Shown here: positions 1-7,157 of the stretch, piece after piece
Numbering within the stretch: position 1 is the stretch's first letter
Layout of the letters: each line of letters starts with the position of its first letter
Source: Chloroflexota bacterium
GTDB lineage: Bacteria; Chloroflexota; Anaerolineae; DSLN01
Length of the DNA stretch: 34,229 bases
Direction: 5' to 3'
Assembly: GCA_902812335.1 (NCBI GenBank)
Contig: CADDZL010000007.1
Span: 1 to 34,229 of the forward strand
Notes under the pieces: generated by a model
Databases searched by the model: none
What the model saw: the letters and a program-made list of their open reading frames with translations, nothing else
What the model was told of the DNA's origin: nothing
Position numbers and translations under genes: made by a program

Positions 1-1
1 C

Positions 2-319
2 TTCCTGGGAGGGCTGTTGGGCGTCGGCGGCGGCAACTTCATTGTGCCGGTGCTCAACTGGTTAGGGCTTGACCCGAAAGTCGCGGCCGGGACGACGGCG
101 CTCGTTGTGGTGTTCTCGTCCTTTTCCGGATTCCTGGGCCATGCCACGCTGGGCGGGCTGGATGCAGCTTTCATCGGCGTTACCGCCGTGATGGCCGCAG
201 CCGGATCCATTGTCGGATCGCAGCTCATGAAGACCAGGCTATCGAGTACGCAACTGAAGAAAATCATCGGCGTGGTGCTGTGGCTCATCGCCGCGAAGAT
301 GATCTTGGATCTCTTATAG
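2..319 (+). CDS. TauE/SafE-family membrane permease, C-terminal part (start outside window)
   Basis: The reading frame is open from the first complete codon and ends at TAG 317-319, so this is the 3' part of a gene that begins upstream. The visible 105 residues are almost all hydrophobic. They carry the glycine-rich segment GGLLGVGGGNFIVPV followed by AAGTTALVVVF, which is the hallmark of the second half of TauE/SafE (DUF81) permeases, a family that moves sulfite, sulfoacetate or other organosulfur anions. At least three membrane segments are visible, the last ending at the C-terminus as is usual in the family. It lies 29 nt before the FmdE-like gene on the same strand and is probably co-transcribed with it. 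A second TauE/SafE gene lies at 3793. The transported substrate cannot be told from sequence. Confidence 0.88.
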   Translation, partial: FLGGLLGVGGGNFIVPVLNWLGLDPKVAAGTTALVVVFSSFSGFLGHATLGGLDAAFIGVTAVMAAAGSIVGSQLMKTRLSSTQLKKIIGVVLWLIAAKMILDLL

Positions 320-348
320 TCATCTCACAATTGGAAAGGAACTGAATC

Positions 349-951
349 ATGACGACACCGCACATCCCCCCCGACTGGGCCTTTGAATTTCATGGCCACC
401 TTTGCCCGTTCATGCCGATCGGCTATCGCATGGGCAAACTGGCGCTGGCGCATCTGGGCGTCGAGCGCGAGCAAGATCACGGCTTCTTCATCTTCCCCGA
501 ACTGGGCGAGGGCCATCCGCAGACGTGCATGATGGATGGGATACAGGCCGCCACCGGCGCGACTTACGGCAAGGTGCTGATGGCAAAGACGTTTTACGGC
601 AAACTCGCGGCGACGTTCTATCACCCGCAGCAGGGCGCGGTGCGTTTCGCACTTAAGCCGGACTTTATTGACGCGATGGGCAAGTTCGAGTTCTTCAGCT
701 ATCGCAAGCGCGGCGTCGAGCCGTCGCAGATTCCGGCGGCGGTGGCGAATGAAGTGGTGCAGTGGATGTACGATCAACCCGACGAGGCGCTGTTTAAGGT
801 CGAGCCGCTGCCCGATTTCACCTACGCGCCCGTCAAAGGCTCATTTAACAAGACCAAATGCAGCGAGTGCGGCGAGTACGTCTTCGAGCGCTACGTACGG
901 ATGAAGAACGGCCAGCCGGTATGTATCCCCTGTTCGGAACATGGGAAGTAG
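349..951 (+). CDS. FmdE-family protein with C-terminal zinc finger
   Basis: A 200-residue protein beginning with the FmdE (formylmethanofuran dehydrogenase subunit E) motif FHGHLCPFMPIGYRMG, in which H15, H17 and C19 are the likely metal ligands. Two further conserved patches follow (CMMDGIQAATGATYGK and a KTFYGK segment). The last 30 residues form a four-cysteine zinc finger (C171xxC174 ... C192xxC195) of the TraR/DksA-like type, the usual C-terminal extension in this family. The biochemical role of bacterial FmdE proteins is not settled; association with molybdenum/tungsten or sulfur-dependent enzymes has been suggested. The start is ATG with an AAAGGA ribosome-binding site. The SufC-like gene begins 15 nt downstream, so the protein may serve metal or sulfur trafficking with it; that is inference from order only. 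Confidence 0.85.
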   Translation: MTTPHIPPDWAFEFHGHLCPFMPIGYRMGKLALAHLGVEREQDHGFFIFPELGEGHPQTCMMDGIQAATGATYGKVLMAKTFYGKLAATFYHPQQGAVRFALKPDFIDAMGKFEFFSYRKRGVEPSQIPAAVANEVVQWMYDQPDEALFKVEPLPDFTYAPVKGSFNKTKCSECGEYVFERYVRMKNGQPVCIPCSEHGK

Positions 952-966
952 CAAGCTAAGGATGAC

Positions 967-1752
967 ATGGACGAAACCTTGCTGCGCGTTGAGAATCTGA
1001 GCCTGAAGCGCGACGGCCACGCCATCTTGTCGCGGGTCAACCTGGCCGTCCGGCCAGGCGAGGTGCATGGCCTCTTGGGGCTGAACGGCTCCGGCAAATC
1101 CAGCCTGGCTTACGTCCTCATGGGCTGCGCCGGTTACGCGCCTGATGAGGGCCGCATCTGGTTCGCGGACCAGGACATCACCGCCCTGCCCATCAGCGAA
1201 CGCGCCCGGCTGGGGCTGACGCTCGCCTGGCAGGAGCCGGCCCGCTTTGAAGGGTTACCGGTCGGCGCGTACCTGGCGCTGGGGGCGAAAGACTCGGACC
1301 GCCATCACCTGGCGGCGGCGCTGGAGGCCGTCGCCCTGCCGCCCTCGGCCTACCTGAAGCGGCCGGTCAACCATGCGCTGTCGGGCGGCGAGCGCAAGCG
1401 CATCGAGCTGGCCGCCGTGTTCGCCATGCGCCCGAAGCTGGCCATCCTGGACGAGCCCGACTCCGGTGTGGACACGCTCACCCTGGGCGACATCGCCGCT
1501 GTGATCCGGCGCATGGCCGATCAGGGCACGGCGGTGCTCATGATCACCCACCGCGACGAGATGGTCACCGTGGCCGATTCCGCCTCGCTCATGTGCCAGG
1601 GCAGCGTTGTCTTCCAGGGCGACCCGGCCGAGGTGCGCCAGTACTATGGTCGGCGCTGCCGGCCACATGCCGAGCTCTTGGGGGCGCAGCCCTGGGAAGC
1701 AGCCCGCAGCCCAAGCTTCGAAGTCCAGATGCAGAGGGAATCCGAGAGATGA
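967..1752 (+). CDS. sufC: SufC-type (SmsC) ABC ATPase of Fe-S cluster assembly
   Basis: A soluble ABC ATPase of 261 residues. It shows Walker A GLNGSGKSS (about residues 38-46), the signature LSGGERKRIELA, Walker B LAILDEPDSGVD and the H-loop MITHR. The DEPDSGVD form of Walker B/D-loop is characteristic of SufC rather than of transporter ATPases. SufC energises the SufB/SufD scaffold on which Fe-S clusters are built. Its stop overlaps the start of the SufB/D-like gene (ATGA at 1749-1752), so the two are translationally coupled. The two-gene order with a single short B/D protein resembles the minimal SufBC (SMS) systems of anaerobic archaea and bacteria rather than the sufBCDSU operon. No cysteine desulfurase gene is next to it. 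The C-terminus carries about 25 residues beyond the usual core. Confidence 0.9.
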   Translation: MDETLLRVENLSLKRDGHAILSRVNLAVRPGEVHGLLGLNGSGKSSLAYVLMGCAGYAPDEGRIWFADQDITALPISERARLGLTLAWQEPARFEGLPVGAYLALGAKDSDRHHLAAALEAVALPPSAYLKRPVNHALSGGERKRIELAAVFAMRPKLAILDEPDSGVDTLTLGDIAAVIRRMADQGTAVLMITHRDEMVTVADSASLMCQGSVVFQGDPAEVRQYYGRRCRPHAELLGAQPWEAARSPSFEVQMQRESER

Positions 1753-2735
1753 GCACACAGGTGCGACCGCATGGGTTGGCAGCGGCAGAGCCAGGCTGGG
1801 CGCGAGAGTATGAAGCCATTCTGGAGGCGTACCAGCAGGCAGGGGGTGACCTGGCGCTGCTGAAGATGCCCAAGGTCGCCACGCTGGTGGTCAGCGCCAA
1901 CCGGGTGCTGGCCGCCAACGAGGTGCCGGGCGTCCATTTCGAGGCTGAGGAGCTGCCCCACGGCATCCGGGCGCGCATCGTGGTCGAGCCCGATGTCCGG
2001 CTGGAGCGGCCGGTCCACCTGTGCTTCGGCATGCTGCCGGCCGAGGGCGTACAGGAGATCATCGCCGATTATGAGATCGGTCCGGGCGCGCAGGTCGAGT
2101 TCATCGCCCACTGCACCTTCCCCAATGCGCTTCAACTCAAGCACATCATGGACGCGCGCATCCACGTCGGCGCCGGCGCGCGGATGACTTACCAGGAATC
2201 GCACTTCCACGGGCCGCACGGCGGCATCGAGGTGAACCCTAAAGCCAAAGTGACTGTGGATGATGGCGGCCAATTCATCACCAGCTTCAGCCTGGTCCAC
2301 GGGCGGGTTGGTGAACTCGACTTCGACTACGATGTCGCGGTCGGCGCGGGTGGCGTGGCGGAACTGACCACCAAAGCCTATGGCCTGGGTGACGACCGTG
2401 TGCGCGTGAACGAGGCGCTGCATCTGGATGGTGAGGGGGCGCGCGGGCTGACCAAGACGCGCATCGCCGTGCGCGATCGGGCAGTGAGCGAGGTCATGAC
2501 CACTGCCGAGGGCAATGCGCCCTTTGCCCGGGGTCACATGGACTGCACCGAGATCGTGCGCGATCAGGCCACGGCGCGCAACATGCCGCTGGTAGTCGTG
2601 CGCGATGACCGCGCCCATGTGACCCACGAGGCGGCCATCGGCACGGTGAATCATAAGGAACTGGAGACGCTCATGGCGCGTGGGTTGGACGAGGACACCG
2701 CTGTGGATGTGATTATTCGTGGAATGTTGCAGTAG
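1749..2735 (+). CDS. sufB: SufB/SufD-family Fe-S scaffold, short (SmsB-like) form
   Basis: A 328-residue protein with the parallel beta-helix core and C-terminal signature of the SufBD family: a HEAAIG segment, then LMARGLDEDTAVDVIIRGML at the very end. It is much shorter than SufB (about 470-490 residues) and lacks the N-terminal extension, which matches the single B-type subunit of minimal SufBC systems. The conserved CTEIVRDQATARNMP segment precedes the C-terminal helices. The reading frame is open further upstream, but the ATG at 1749 overlaps the sufC stop by four bases and gives the natural start. With SufC it should form a SufB2C2 complex in the cytoplasm. Whether it also carries the cysteine ligand of full SufB cannot be settled by eye. 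Confidence 0.87.
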   Translation: MSTQVRPHGLAAAEPGWAREYEAILEAYQQAGGDLALLKMPKVATLVVSANRVLAANEVPGVHFEAEELPHGIRARIVVEPDVRLERPVHLCFGMLPAEGVQEIIADYEIGPGAQVEFIAHCTFPNALQLKHIMDARIHVGAGARMTYQESHFHGPHGGIEVNPKAKVTVDDGGQFITSFSLVHGRVGELDFDYDVAVGAGGVAELTTKAYGLGDDRVRVNEALHLDGEGARGLTKTRIAVRDRAVSEVMTTAEGNAPFARGHMDCTEIVRDQATARNMPLVVVRDDRAHVTHEAAIGTVNHKELETLMARGLDEDTAVDVIIRGMLQ

Positions 2736-2768
2736 CTATCAGAGGAATCCGGCGGAGCAGGTTGGCTG

Positions 2769-3182
2769 ATGAAGACATCGCGGTGGCTGGCGAAATATGA
2801 GTTGTTGGCGCGGGTGTTTAAGGCGCTGGCGCATCCGGTCCGGCTGTGCATCCTGGACCTTCTGTGCACTGAGGGCGCATACGTGTGCGACCTGATCGAG
2901 GCTACCGGCCGGCCGCAGCCCTACATTTCGCGGCACCTTCAAGTGCTGCGTGCCGCCGGTCTGGTTACCGCCCGGAAAGAGGGTTTACGTGTGCATTATC
3001 AGATCTGCAACCCGCGGCTGGCGGACATGCTCGACCTGGTCGCCGCCATCGCCGGCAGGCCGGGCAATAGCGGAGTCCCTCTCAGGGGCAAGGCTCCCCC
3101 GACATCTTGCTGCGCAGTCCGCGTCCCGCCTGTGGCGAGCGCCGACGCTATAGTAGCTTTGGAAAGGAACATTTCAGCATGA
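2769..3182 (+). CDS. ArsR-family winged-helix transcriptional regulator
   Basis: A 137-residue regulator with the ArsR/SmtB winged-helix core: FKALAHPVRLCILDLL, a recognition helix in RPQPYISRHLQVLRAAGLV, and a wing ending GLRVHYQI. Cysteines sit before and inside the helix in the ArsR sensing position (CTEGAYVC) and a CC pair lies in the C-terminal tail, so it may sense a metal, a persulfide or an Fe-S cluster; the ligand is not known. It lies 33 nt after the sufB-like gene and its stop overlaps the ferredoxin start (ATGA at 3179-3182). That places it inside the operon it may control. The C-terminal 35 residues after the wing look unstructured and are not typical of the family. Confidence 0.88.
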   Translation: MKTSRWLAKYELLARVFKALAHPVRLCILDLLCTEGAYVCDLIEATGRPQPYISRHLQVLRAAGLVTARKEGLRVHYQICNPRLADMLDLVAAIAGRPGNSGVPLRGKAPPTSCCAVRVPPVASADAIVALERNISA

Positions 3183-3568
3183 GCGACAATAACTTCGTGA
3201 GGCCCTGGCACGGCATCCCGCGCGAGCAGATCGACTGGCATCCGACGGTGGTCGCCGAGCGGTGCATTGGCTGCGGCCTGTGCGTCACTTCGTGTGGCCG
3301 CCAGGTCTTCGCCTTCGACTACCTGAGCAACAAGCCGGTGGTGCTCAATGGACTGAATTGCATGGTTGGCTGCACCACCTGTGCTACGGTTTGCACCCAG
3401 GATGCGCTGGAGTTTCCGTCGCAGGGCTTCATCCGCCAGCTCGTCCGCGAGCGCAAGCTGCTGCGCCGGTCTAAGGACGAGCTACGGGCCAACCGCGAGA
3501 AGTACGACCTGATGCTGCGTGTGAGAAAGTGTATGCCTGAAGCGTGTCCTGCGCCGGAGGCGTCGTAG
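3179..3568 (+). CDS. 2x[4Fe-4S] ferredoxin-type protein
   Basis: A 129-residue soluble protein with two cysteine clusters. The first is classic CxxCxxCxxxC (C29, C32, C35, C39 in CIGCGLCVTSC). The second is CxxxCxxCxxxC (C61, C65, C68, C72), a spacing with one extra residue. Both should bind [4Fe-4S] clusters, making it an electron carrier or small electron-transfer subunit. A basic helical C-terminal tail of about 45 residues with two more cysteines follows. The frame is open upstream to 3107, but ATG 3179 is chosen because GGAAAGGAA lies about 10 nt before it and it overlaps the ArsR stop. Its redox partner is unknown; CooS about 4 kb downstream is one candidate, as inference only. Confidence 0.88.
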   Translation: MSDNNFVRPWHGIPREQIDWHPTVVAERCIGCGLCVTSCGRQVFAFDYLSNKPVVLNGLNCMVGCTTCATVCTQDALEFPSQGFIRQLVRERKLLRRSKDELRANREKYDLMLRVRKCMPEACPAPEAS

Positions 3569-3570
3569 CG

Positions 3571-3592
3571 CCCACCCATCGCGGGGGGTGGG
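3571..3592 (+). terminator. GC-rich stem-loop after the ferredoxin gene
   Basis: A 7-bp inverted repeat CCCACCC / GGGTGGG with an 8-nt loop starts two bases after the ferredoxin stop codon. No T-run follows, so it is either a weak terminator or an mRNA-stabilising 3' end. The remaining spacer to 3792 shows no convincing gene. Confidence 0.35.
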
Positions 3593-3792
3593 GCTGCCGC
3601 TGCGCAAACGAATGGCTGTGGCGAGAGGCTAGTACGATGAGGCGCTGTCGGGCCTGGTGGAGAAAGGCTAACTGCCTGTGCCAGCTTGGGCGTGGGCCGG
3701 GCATCAAGCGACCCCCGCCCCTTGTCTGAACCTCTGCATGCGACTCGTTTACCGATGTAGTTGAGAGGATCAAGACAAGGAGATGTGAAACT

Positions 3793-4710
3793 ATGTCTGT
3801 CAAAACTGGTCCATCACTGCGCGGTCAGATGCCGACGCTTGTTATTCTGCTCGTGATCGCAGCGGCGGCCATCTGGTACTTCGCTGCTGGTGGGCTCATC
3901 ACGCGTGAGGCCGTGCCGCCCCTGACCGGGGTACGTGACCTGGCCCTGCTGGTGATCGGCTTTCTGGCGGGGTTGCTGGGTGGACTCATCGGTACAGGTG
4001 GCTGCAGCGTGATGCTGCCGGTGCTTCACTTCTGGATGGGCTATCCGGCATCTATCGCTGTAGGCACGACTCTGTTCGCGGTGATCTTCACAGCTATCTC
4101 CGGCGGCTATGGCCACCTGGTACGCCGCAACCTGGATGTGCGGGCGGTGGCCTGGCTGGGGGGCGTTGGCATTGTCGGGGTGCTGCTTGGTTCCTGGCTG
4201 TTTATCCTGCTGGCAGGTCAAGCCCAGCTCCTGGGGCTGATCCTGGGGTTGATCTTCCTGTGGCCGGCCATCCGCATGATCTGGGAGGGCCTCACCCAGC
4301 GCAAGCTGCCGCAGCGTGAGGGCACGACTATCCCCGGCCCTGTTTGGGGCTGGGCCGTCTTTGGCTTTGTGGTGGGCATCGCCACTGGCATCGCCGGGCT
4401 GGGAGGTGGTTATGCCCTGGTGCCGGGGTTGATCTACCTCTTCGGTGCGCCGGTGTACGTCACCATGGGCAGCTCACTGGCGACGATGATCCCTCTGGCG
4501 GTCGTCGGTGGTGGCATCAAGCTGGCTCAGGGCTTCGTGGACCTGGGAGCGGGGTTGCTGTTGGCCGCGGGCACGGTGGTCGGGGCCCAGGTGGGCGCGG
4601 CCATCATCAAGCGCTTCAAGCCGGCCACCCTGAAGCTGATCTTCGGTCTGTACTTCCTGTACGTGGCCATCAAGTTCATCACCGCCTACTTTGGGATCAT
4701 GATCTGGTAG
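3793..4710 (+). CDS. TauE/SafE-family permease (second copy)
   Basis: A 305-residue integral membrane protein with about eight hydrophobic segments. It shows the internal two-fold arrangement typical of TauE/SafE: GLLGGLIGTGGCSVMLPVL near residue 60-75 and GIATGIAGLGGGYALVPGL in the second half. Family members export or import sulfite, sulfoacetate, taurine-derived or similar anions. An extra N-terminal hydrophobic segment (residues about 14-30) precedes the core. The ribosome-binding site AAGGAG lies about 10 nt before the ATG. It is separated from the ferredoxin gene by 224 nt and followed by a strong stem-loop, so it may be its own transcription unit. It is not a close copy of the truncated gene at the window start. 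Confidence 0.9.
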   Translation: MSVKTGPSLRGQMPTLVILLVIAAAAIWYFAAGGLITREAVPPLTGVRDLALLVIGFLAGLLGGLIGTGGCSVMLPVLHFWMGYPASIAVGTTLFAVIFTAISGGYGHLVRRNLDVRAVAWLGGVGIVGVLLGSWLFILLAGQAQLLGLILGLIFLWPAIRMIWEGLTQRKLPQREGTTIPGPVWGWAVFGFVVGIATGIAGLGGGYALVPGLIYLFGAPVYVTMGSSLATMIPLAVVGGGIKLAQGFVDLGAGLLLAAGTVVGAQVGAAIIKRFKPATLKLIFGLYFLYVAIKFITAYFGIMIW

Positions 4711-4716
4711 GCGGGT

Positions 4717-4757
4717 TGGCGGCAGGGAGGGGCAGACACGACCTCTCCCTGCCGCCA
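4717..4757 (+). terminator. Strong 13-bp stem-loop after the TauE/SafE gene
   Basis: A perfect inverted repeat, TGGCGGCAGGGAG (4717-4729) and its reverse complement (4745-4757), with a 15-nt loop whose ends can extend the stem. It begins 6 nt after the stop codon. No T-run follows, so factor-independent termination is uncertain, but it is the strongest stem-loop noticed in the window and would block or stabilise the 3' end. Confidence 0.6.
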
Positions 4758-4848
4758 GAGTCAATACATGGCCCAGCTTTAGCGCGATCTGAGCAAGCGG
4801 GCCGAGCAACAGAGGATCAGCCTGATCAGTGATGACTAAAGGAAACAT

Positions 4849-5217
4849 ATGATGACGACGAGTTACATAGATTATCACCGGCACCTGGAAGAACATCTGA
4901 TGCAACTGGGGCGCGAACTGCCCGGCCCGATGGGCGGGCTTGCGCGGCTGCATAGGAAGGCAGTGGAAGAAGGGGCGCTCAGCGCGACGACCAAAGAACT
5001 GATGGCGCTGGCGATCAGTGTCGCCATCGGCTGCGAGGGCTGCATCGCCTACCACGTTCACGACGCCGTGGCCGCCGGCGCCACGCGCCAGGAGCGACTG
5101 GAAACGATCGGCGTAGCGATCCTGATGGGTGGTGGCCCGGCCTCGATGTACGCCGCGCACGCGCTGGATGCCATCGAGCAATTCCTGCCTGAGCCGGACC
5201 TGGTGCCTGCGGGTTGA
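4849..5217 (+). CDS. AhpD-like carboxymuconolactone-decarboxylase-family protein
   Basis: A 122-residue all-helical protein with the AhpD/CMD motif CEGCIAYHVHDA: the redox pair C62xxC65 followed by H69. Proteins of this type are peroxidase-linked thiol oxidoreductases or decarboxylases; the CxxC-x3-H pattern points to the redox type. The segment LSATTKELMALAISVAIGC before it is also standard. Two adjacent ATG codons occur at 4849 and 4852 with AAAGGAAA just upstream; the first is used here. It starts a run of small redox and zinc proteins (FmdB-like, thioredoxin-like) and probably acts in thiol or oxidative-stress protection of the oxygen-sensitive enzymes encoded here. Confidence 0.88.
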   Translation: MMTTSYIDYHRHLEEHLMQLGRELPGPMGGLARLHRKAVEEGALSATTKELMALAISVAIGCEGCIAYHVHDAVAAGATRQERLETIGVAILMGGGPASMYAAHALDAIEQFLPEPDLVPAG

Positions 5218-5256
5218 GGGGGGGCGTAGGCGATAAGCCGAGCGGAGGTGAACACC

Positions 5257-5463
5257 ATGCCGATATACACCTACCGATGCGAGAAGTGCGAAACAGAGTT
5301 CGAAGTGTTTGCTTCGATCCAGAAGAAAGCGTCGGGCTGGCAGCCGAAATGCCCAAAGTGCGGCAGTCCGCAGACCAGGCAAACATACACATTAGTGGCG
5401 GCCGTCGTCGGCTCTCGGCCATCGCCTGCGCCGGGTAGTTGCTGTTCGGCCAGGTGGGGTTAG
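5257..5463 (+). CDS. FmdB-family zinc-ribbon protein
   Basis: A 68-residue protein beginning MPIYTYRCEKCETEFEVF, the standard opening of the FmdB/CxxC_CxxC_SSSS family, with a zinc ribbon built from CEKC and CPKC. The start is fixed by GGAGGTG 7 nt before the ATG; a longer frame from an upstream codon is less likely. The C-terminal tail contains a CC pair and is low in structure. FmdB-like proteins are small putative regulators first noted next to formamidase genes; their molecular role is not established. It lies 39 nt after the AhpD-like gene and 19 nt before the thioredoxin-like gene. Confidence 0.85.
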   Translation: MPIYTYRCEKCETEFEVFASIQKKASGWQPKCPKCGSPQTRQTYTLVAAVVGSRPSPAPGSCCSARWG

Positions 5464-5482
5464 TTGAGTGAGTGGAGCTACT

Positions 5483-5752
5483 ATGACCGATCGCCACATC
5501 ACGATCCTGCCGGCGCGAGGGTGCCGTCGCAGCTGCAAAGTGATCGCCTATCTTGAGGCGCACGGTATCCCCTTCACGCGGATCGAGCTGGAGTCGCCGG
5601 AGGGCGAGGCGTTGGCTGCGAAGCACGATCTCCGCGCCTCACCCGGCATCCTGGTGGACGGCGTCAGCGTCAACCCGTTCGATCTGTTGATCCGGCCGGC
5701 ATGCCGCGTGGATGAAGCGGCAGCGCAACAGATGTTCGTAGGTGGACTATGA
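5483..5752 (+). CDS. Glutaredoxin/thioredoxin-fold small protein with CxxxC
   Basis: An 89-residue protein with a thioredoxin-like pattern: a beta strand (HITILPA), a redox-like motif, an alpha helix (KVIAYLEAHGIPFTRIEL) and the conserved ASPGILVDG loop with the cis-proline. The active-site motif is C14-RRS-C18, that is CxxxC rather than the normal CxxC, which should change its redox chemistry. A third cysteine lies near residue 74. The ATG at 5483 is preferred to upstream in-frame codons. Its stop overlaps a possible ATG of the next gene (ATGA at 5749-5752). It probably handles thiols or delivers persulfide or metal, but the partner is unknown. Confidence 0.75.
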   Translation: MTDRHITILPARGCRRSCKVIAYLEAHGIPFTRIELESPEGEALAAKHDLRASPGILVDGVSVNPFDLLIRPACRVDEAAAQQMFVGGL

Positions 5753-5760
5753 GGAGCGAT

Positions 5761-6835
5761 ATGCCAACCGAACAGGAAGTGATAGGAGCGCTGAGCAATG
5801 TAATGGACCCCGAACTGGGGAGCAGCATCGTCGAGCTGGGGATGGTGCGCAATGTGCAGATACGCGATGGCTTGGTCGAGGTCGAGCTGGCGCTGACCAC
5901 GGCCGCCTGCCCGCTGTCGCAAAAGCTCGCTGATGATGCACGCACGGCAGTCAAGACCCTGCCCGGCGTGGAGCGAGTGATTGTGACCTTGGGCGAGATG
6001 ACCGCCGAGGAACGGGCGGCGGCGCTGGGCCAGGCCCAACCTGAGCCGCCCAAGGCCAGCCAGTTCAATCAGGTTGACCAGGTGGTGGCGGTAATGAGCG
6101 GCAAGGGCGGCGTGGGCAAGTCGTCGGTCACCGCGCTGCTGGGGCTGGCCCTCGCCCGGCGGGGGTACAAGGTCGGCATTCTGGATGCCGACATCACCGG
6201 GCCGAGCATCCCCAGGCTGTTCGGGCTACGGCCCGGTGAGGTGCGCGGTAGCGCCTTCGGCATCTTGCCCCCGGTGGCCGCCGAGGGCATCAAGGTCATG
6301 TCCATTAACCTGCTGCTGCCCGACGAGGATACAGCGGTCATCTGGCGTGGGCCGCTCATCGCCGGCGTCCTCCAGCAGTTCTGGGCGGATGTGGTCTGGG
6401 GCAGGCTCGATGTCCTGCTGGTGGACCTGCCCCCGGGCACGTCGGACGCGGCGCTGACGGTGATGCAGAGCCTGCCGGTCAACGGGGTGATCGTGGTGAC
6501 CACGCCCCAGGACCTGGCGGCGATGGTCGTGCGCAAGGCGGTGCATATGGCCGCGCAACTCAACGTACCAGTATTGGGCGTGGTGGAGAACATGAGCTAT
6601 TTTGTCTGCCCGGACACCGGTAAACATCACGAGATCTTCGGGCCGAGCCACGCCGAGGAGGTCGCCGCCGCTGCTGGCGCACCGGTGTTGGCGGCTGCCG
6701 GTTGATCCCCAACTGGCGGCCCTGTGCGATGTTGGCGAGGTAGCATCGGTGACGCGACCTGAGATCGAGGCGCTGGTCGAGGCGTTGGCCCGATCGCTTG
6801 CTGTGCCCACGCCGCGCGTGGCGGTCGTCGGCTGA
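5761..6835 (+). pseudogene. mrp: Mrp/NBP35-type P-loop ATPase, broken by an apparent frameshift near 6690
   Basis: The intact part (5761-6705) codes an N-terminal MIP18/DUF59 domain (residues 1-80, MDPELG motif) and a Mrp/ApbC ATPase domain with P-loop SGKGGVGKSS (about 112-122), GADITGP-type switch and LLVDLPPGTSDAA. Such proteins carry and transfer Fe-S clusters. The frame stops at 6703 right after AGAPVL, while the expected continuation RLPVDPQLAALCDVGE is encoded in the next frame and runs on to TGA 6835. One extra base, or two missing ones, at about 6690 explains this. It may be a sequencing error or a real break. The cluster-binding CxxC is also altered, reading CPDT. The start at 5761 is chosen for GAGGAG 4 nt upstream; ATG 5749 is the alternative. 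Confidence 0.8.
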
Positions 6836-6848
6836 GCCGGGGCCAGGA

Positions 6849-7139
6849 ATGGAGAAGCCAGCAATGGAGAGTGAGAAGCCGCAAACGCCGGAGGCCGCGG
6901 AGACCCGAACCACAGCGGCTGAGAGCGCGCCGCCGCTGTGCACCTGCACACAAGATCCATTTGCTGCACTGCCGCCGGAACTGAGACCCCGATCGGCTCC
7001 CAAGAAGAACGGTCTGCGCAAAGTCACCTGCCCCGGCTGTGGCCTGGTCTATTGGACCAACCGGAAGACTGACCTGTGTCCGACGTGCGAGAAGAAGGGT
7101 GTGCGATTACCAGAGGCAAGCGTGGCGTCGAAGGACTGA
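6849..7139 (+). CDS. Small zinc-ribbon protein of unknown function
   Basis: A protein of up to 96 residues. The N-terminal half is acidic and Pro/Glu/Thr-rich and looks disordered, with a CTC triplet in its middle. The C-terminal half has a clear zinc ribbon, CPGC and CPTC separated by about 14 residues (GLVYWTNRKTDL). I do not recognise a named family. Two ATG codons are possible, at 6849 and 6864; the second has GGAGAAG about 7 nt upstream and may be the true start. It lies 13 nt after the Mrp frame and 18 nt before the ArsR regulator, so it belongs to the same unit. A nucleic-acid or metal-handling role is possible but unproven. Confidence 0.65.
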   Translation: MEKPAMESEKPQTPEAAETRTTAAESAPPLCTCTQDPFAALPPELRPRSAPKKNGLRKVTCPGCGLVYWTNRKTDLCPTCEKKGVRLPEASVASKD

Positions 7140-7157
7140 CAGCGCTGGTGAATTACG

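Noticed and set aside
1644-2654. A 336-residue minus-strand frame opposite the SufB-like gene.
   Set aside because: It is His/Ala/Gly-rich antisense of a clearly coding + strand gene in a GC-rich genome; no family resemblance.
3544-3729. A 61-residue frame in the spacer after the ferredoxin gene.
   Set aside because: Trp/Arg/Cys-rich composition typical of a shadow frame, overlaps the ferredoxin end and a stem-loop, and lacks a ribosome-binding site.
4768-4839. A 24-codon frame MAQL-TAG-RDLSKRAEQQ... with an in-frame TAG just before the AhpD-like gene, suggesting stop-codon recoding.
   Set aside because: It is very short, has no ribosome-binding site, and nothing else in the window suggests TAG recoding; TAG is used as a normal stop by several genes here.
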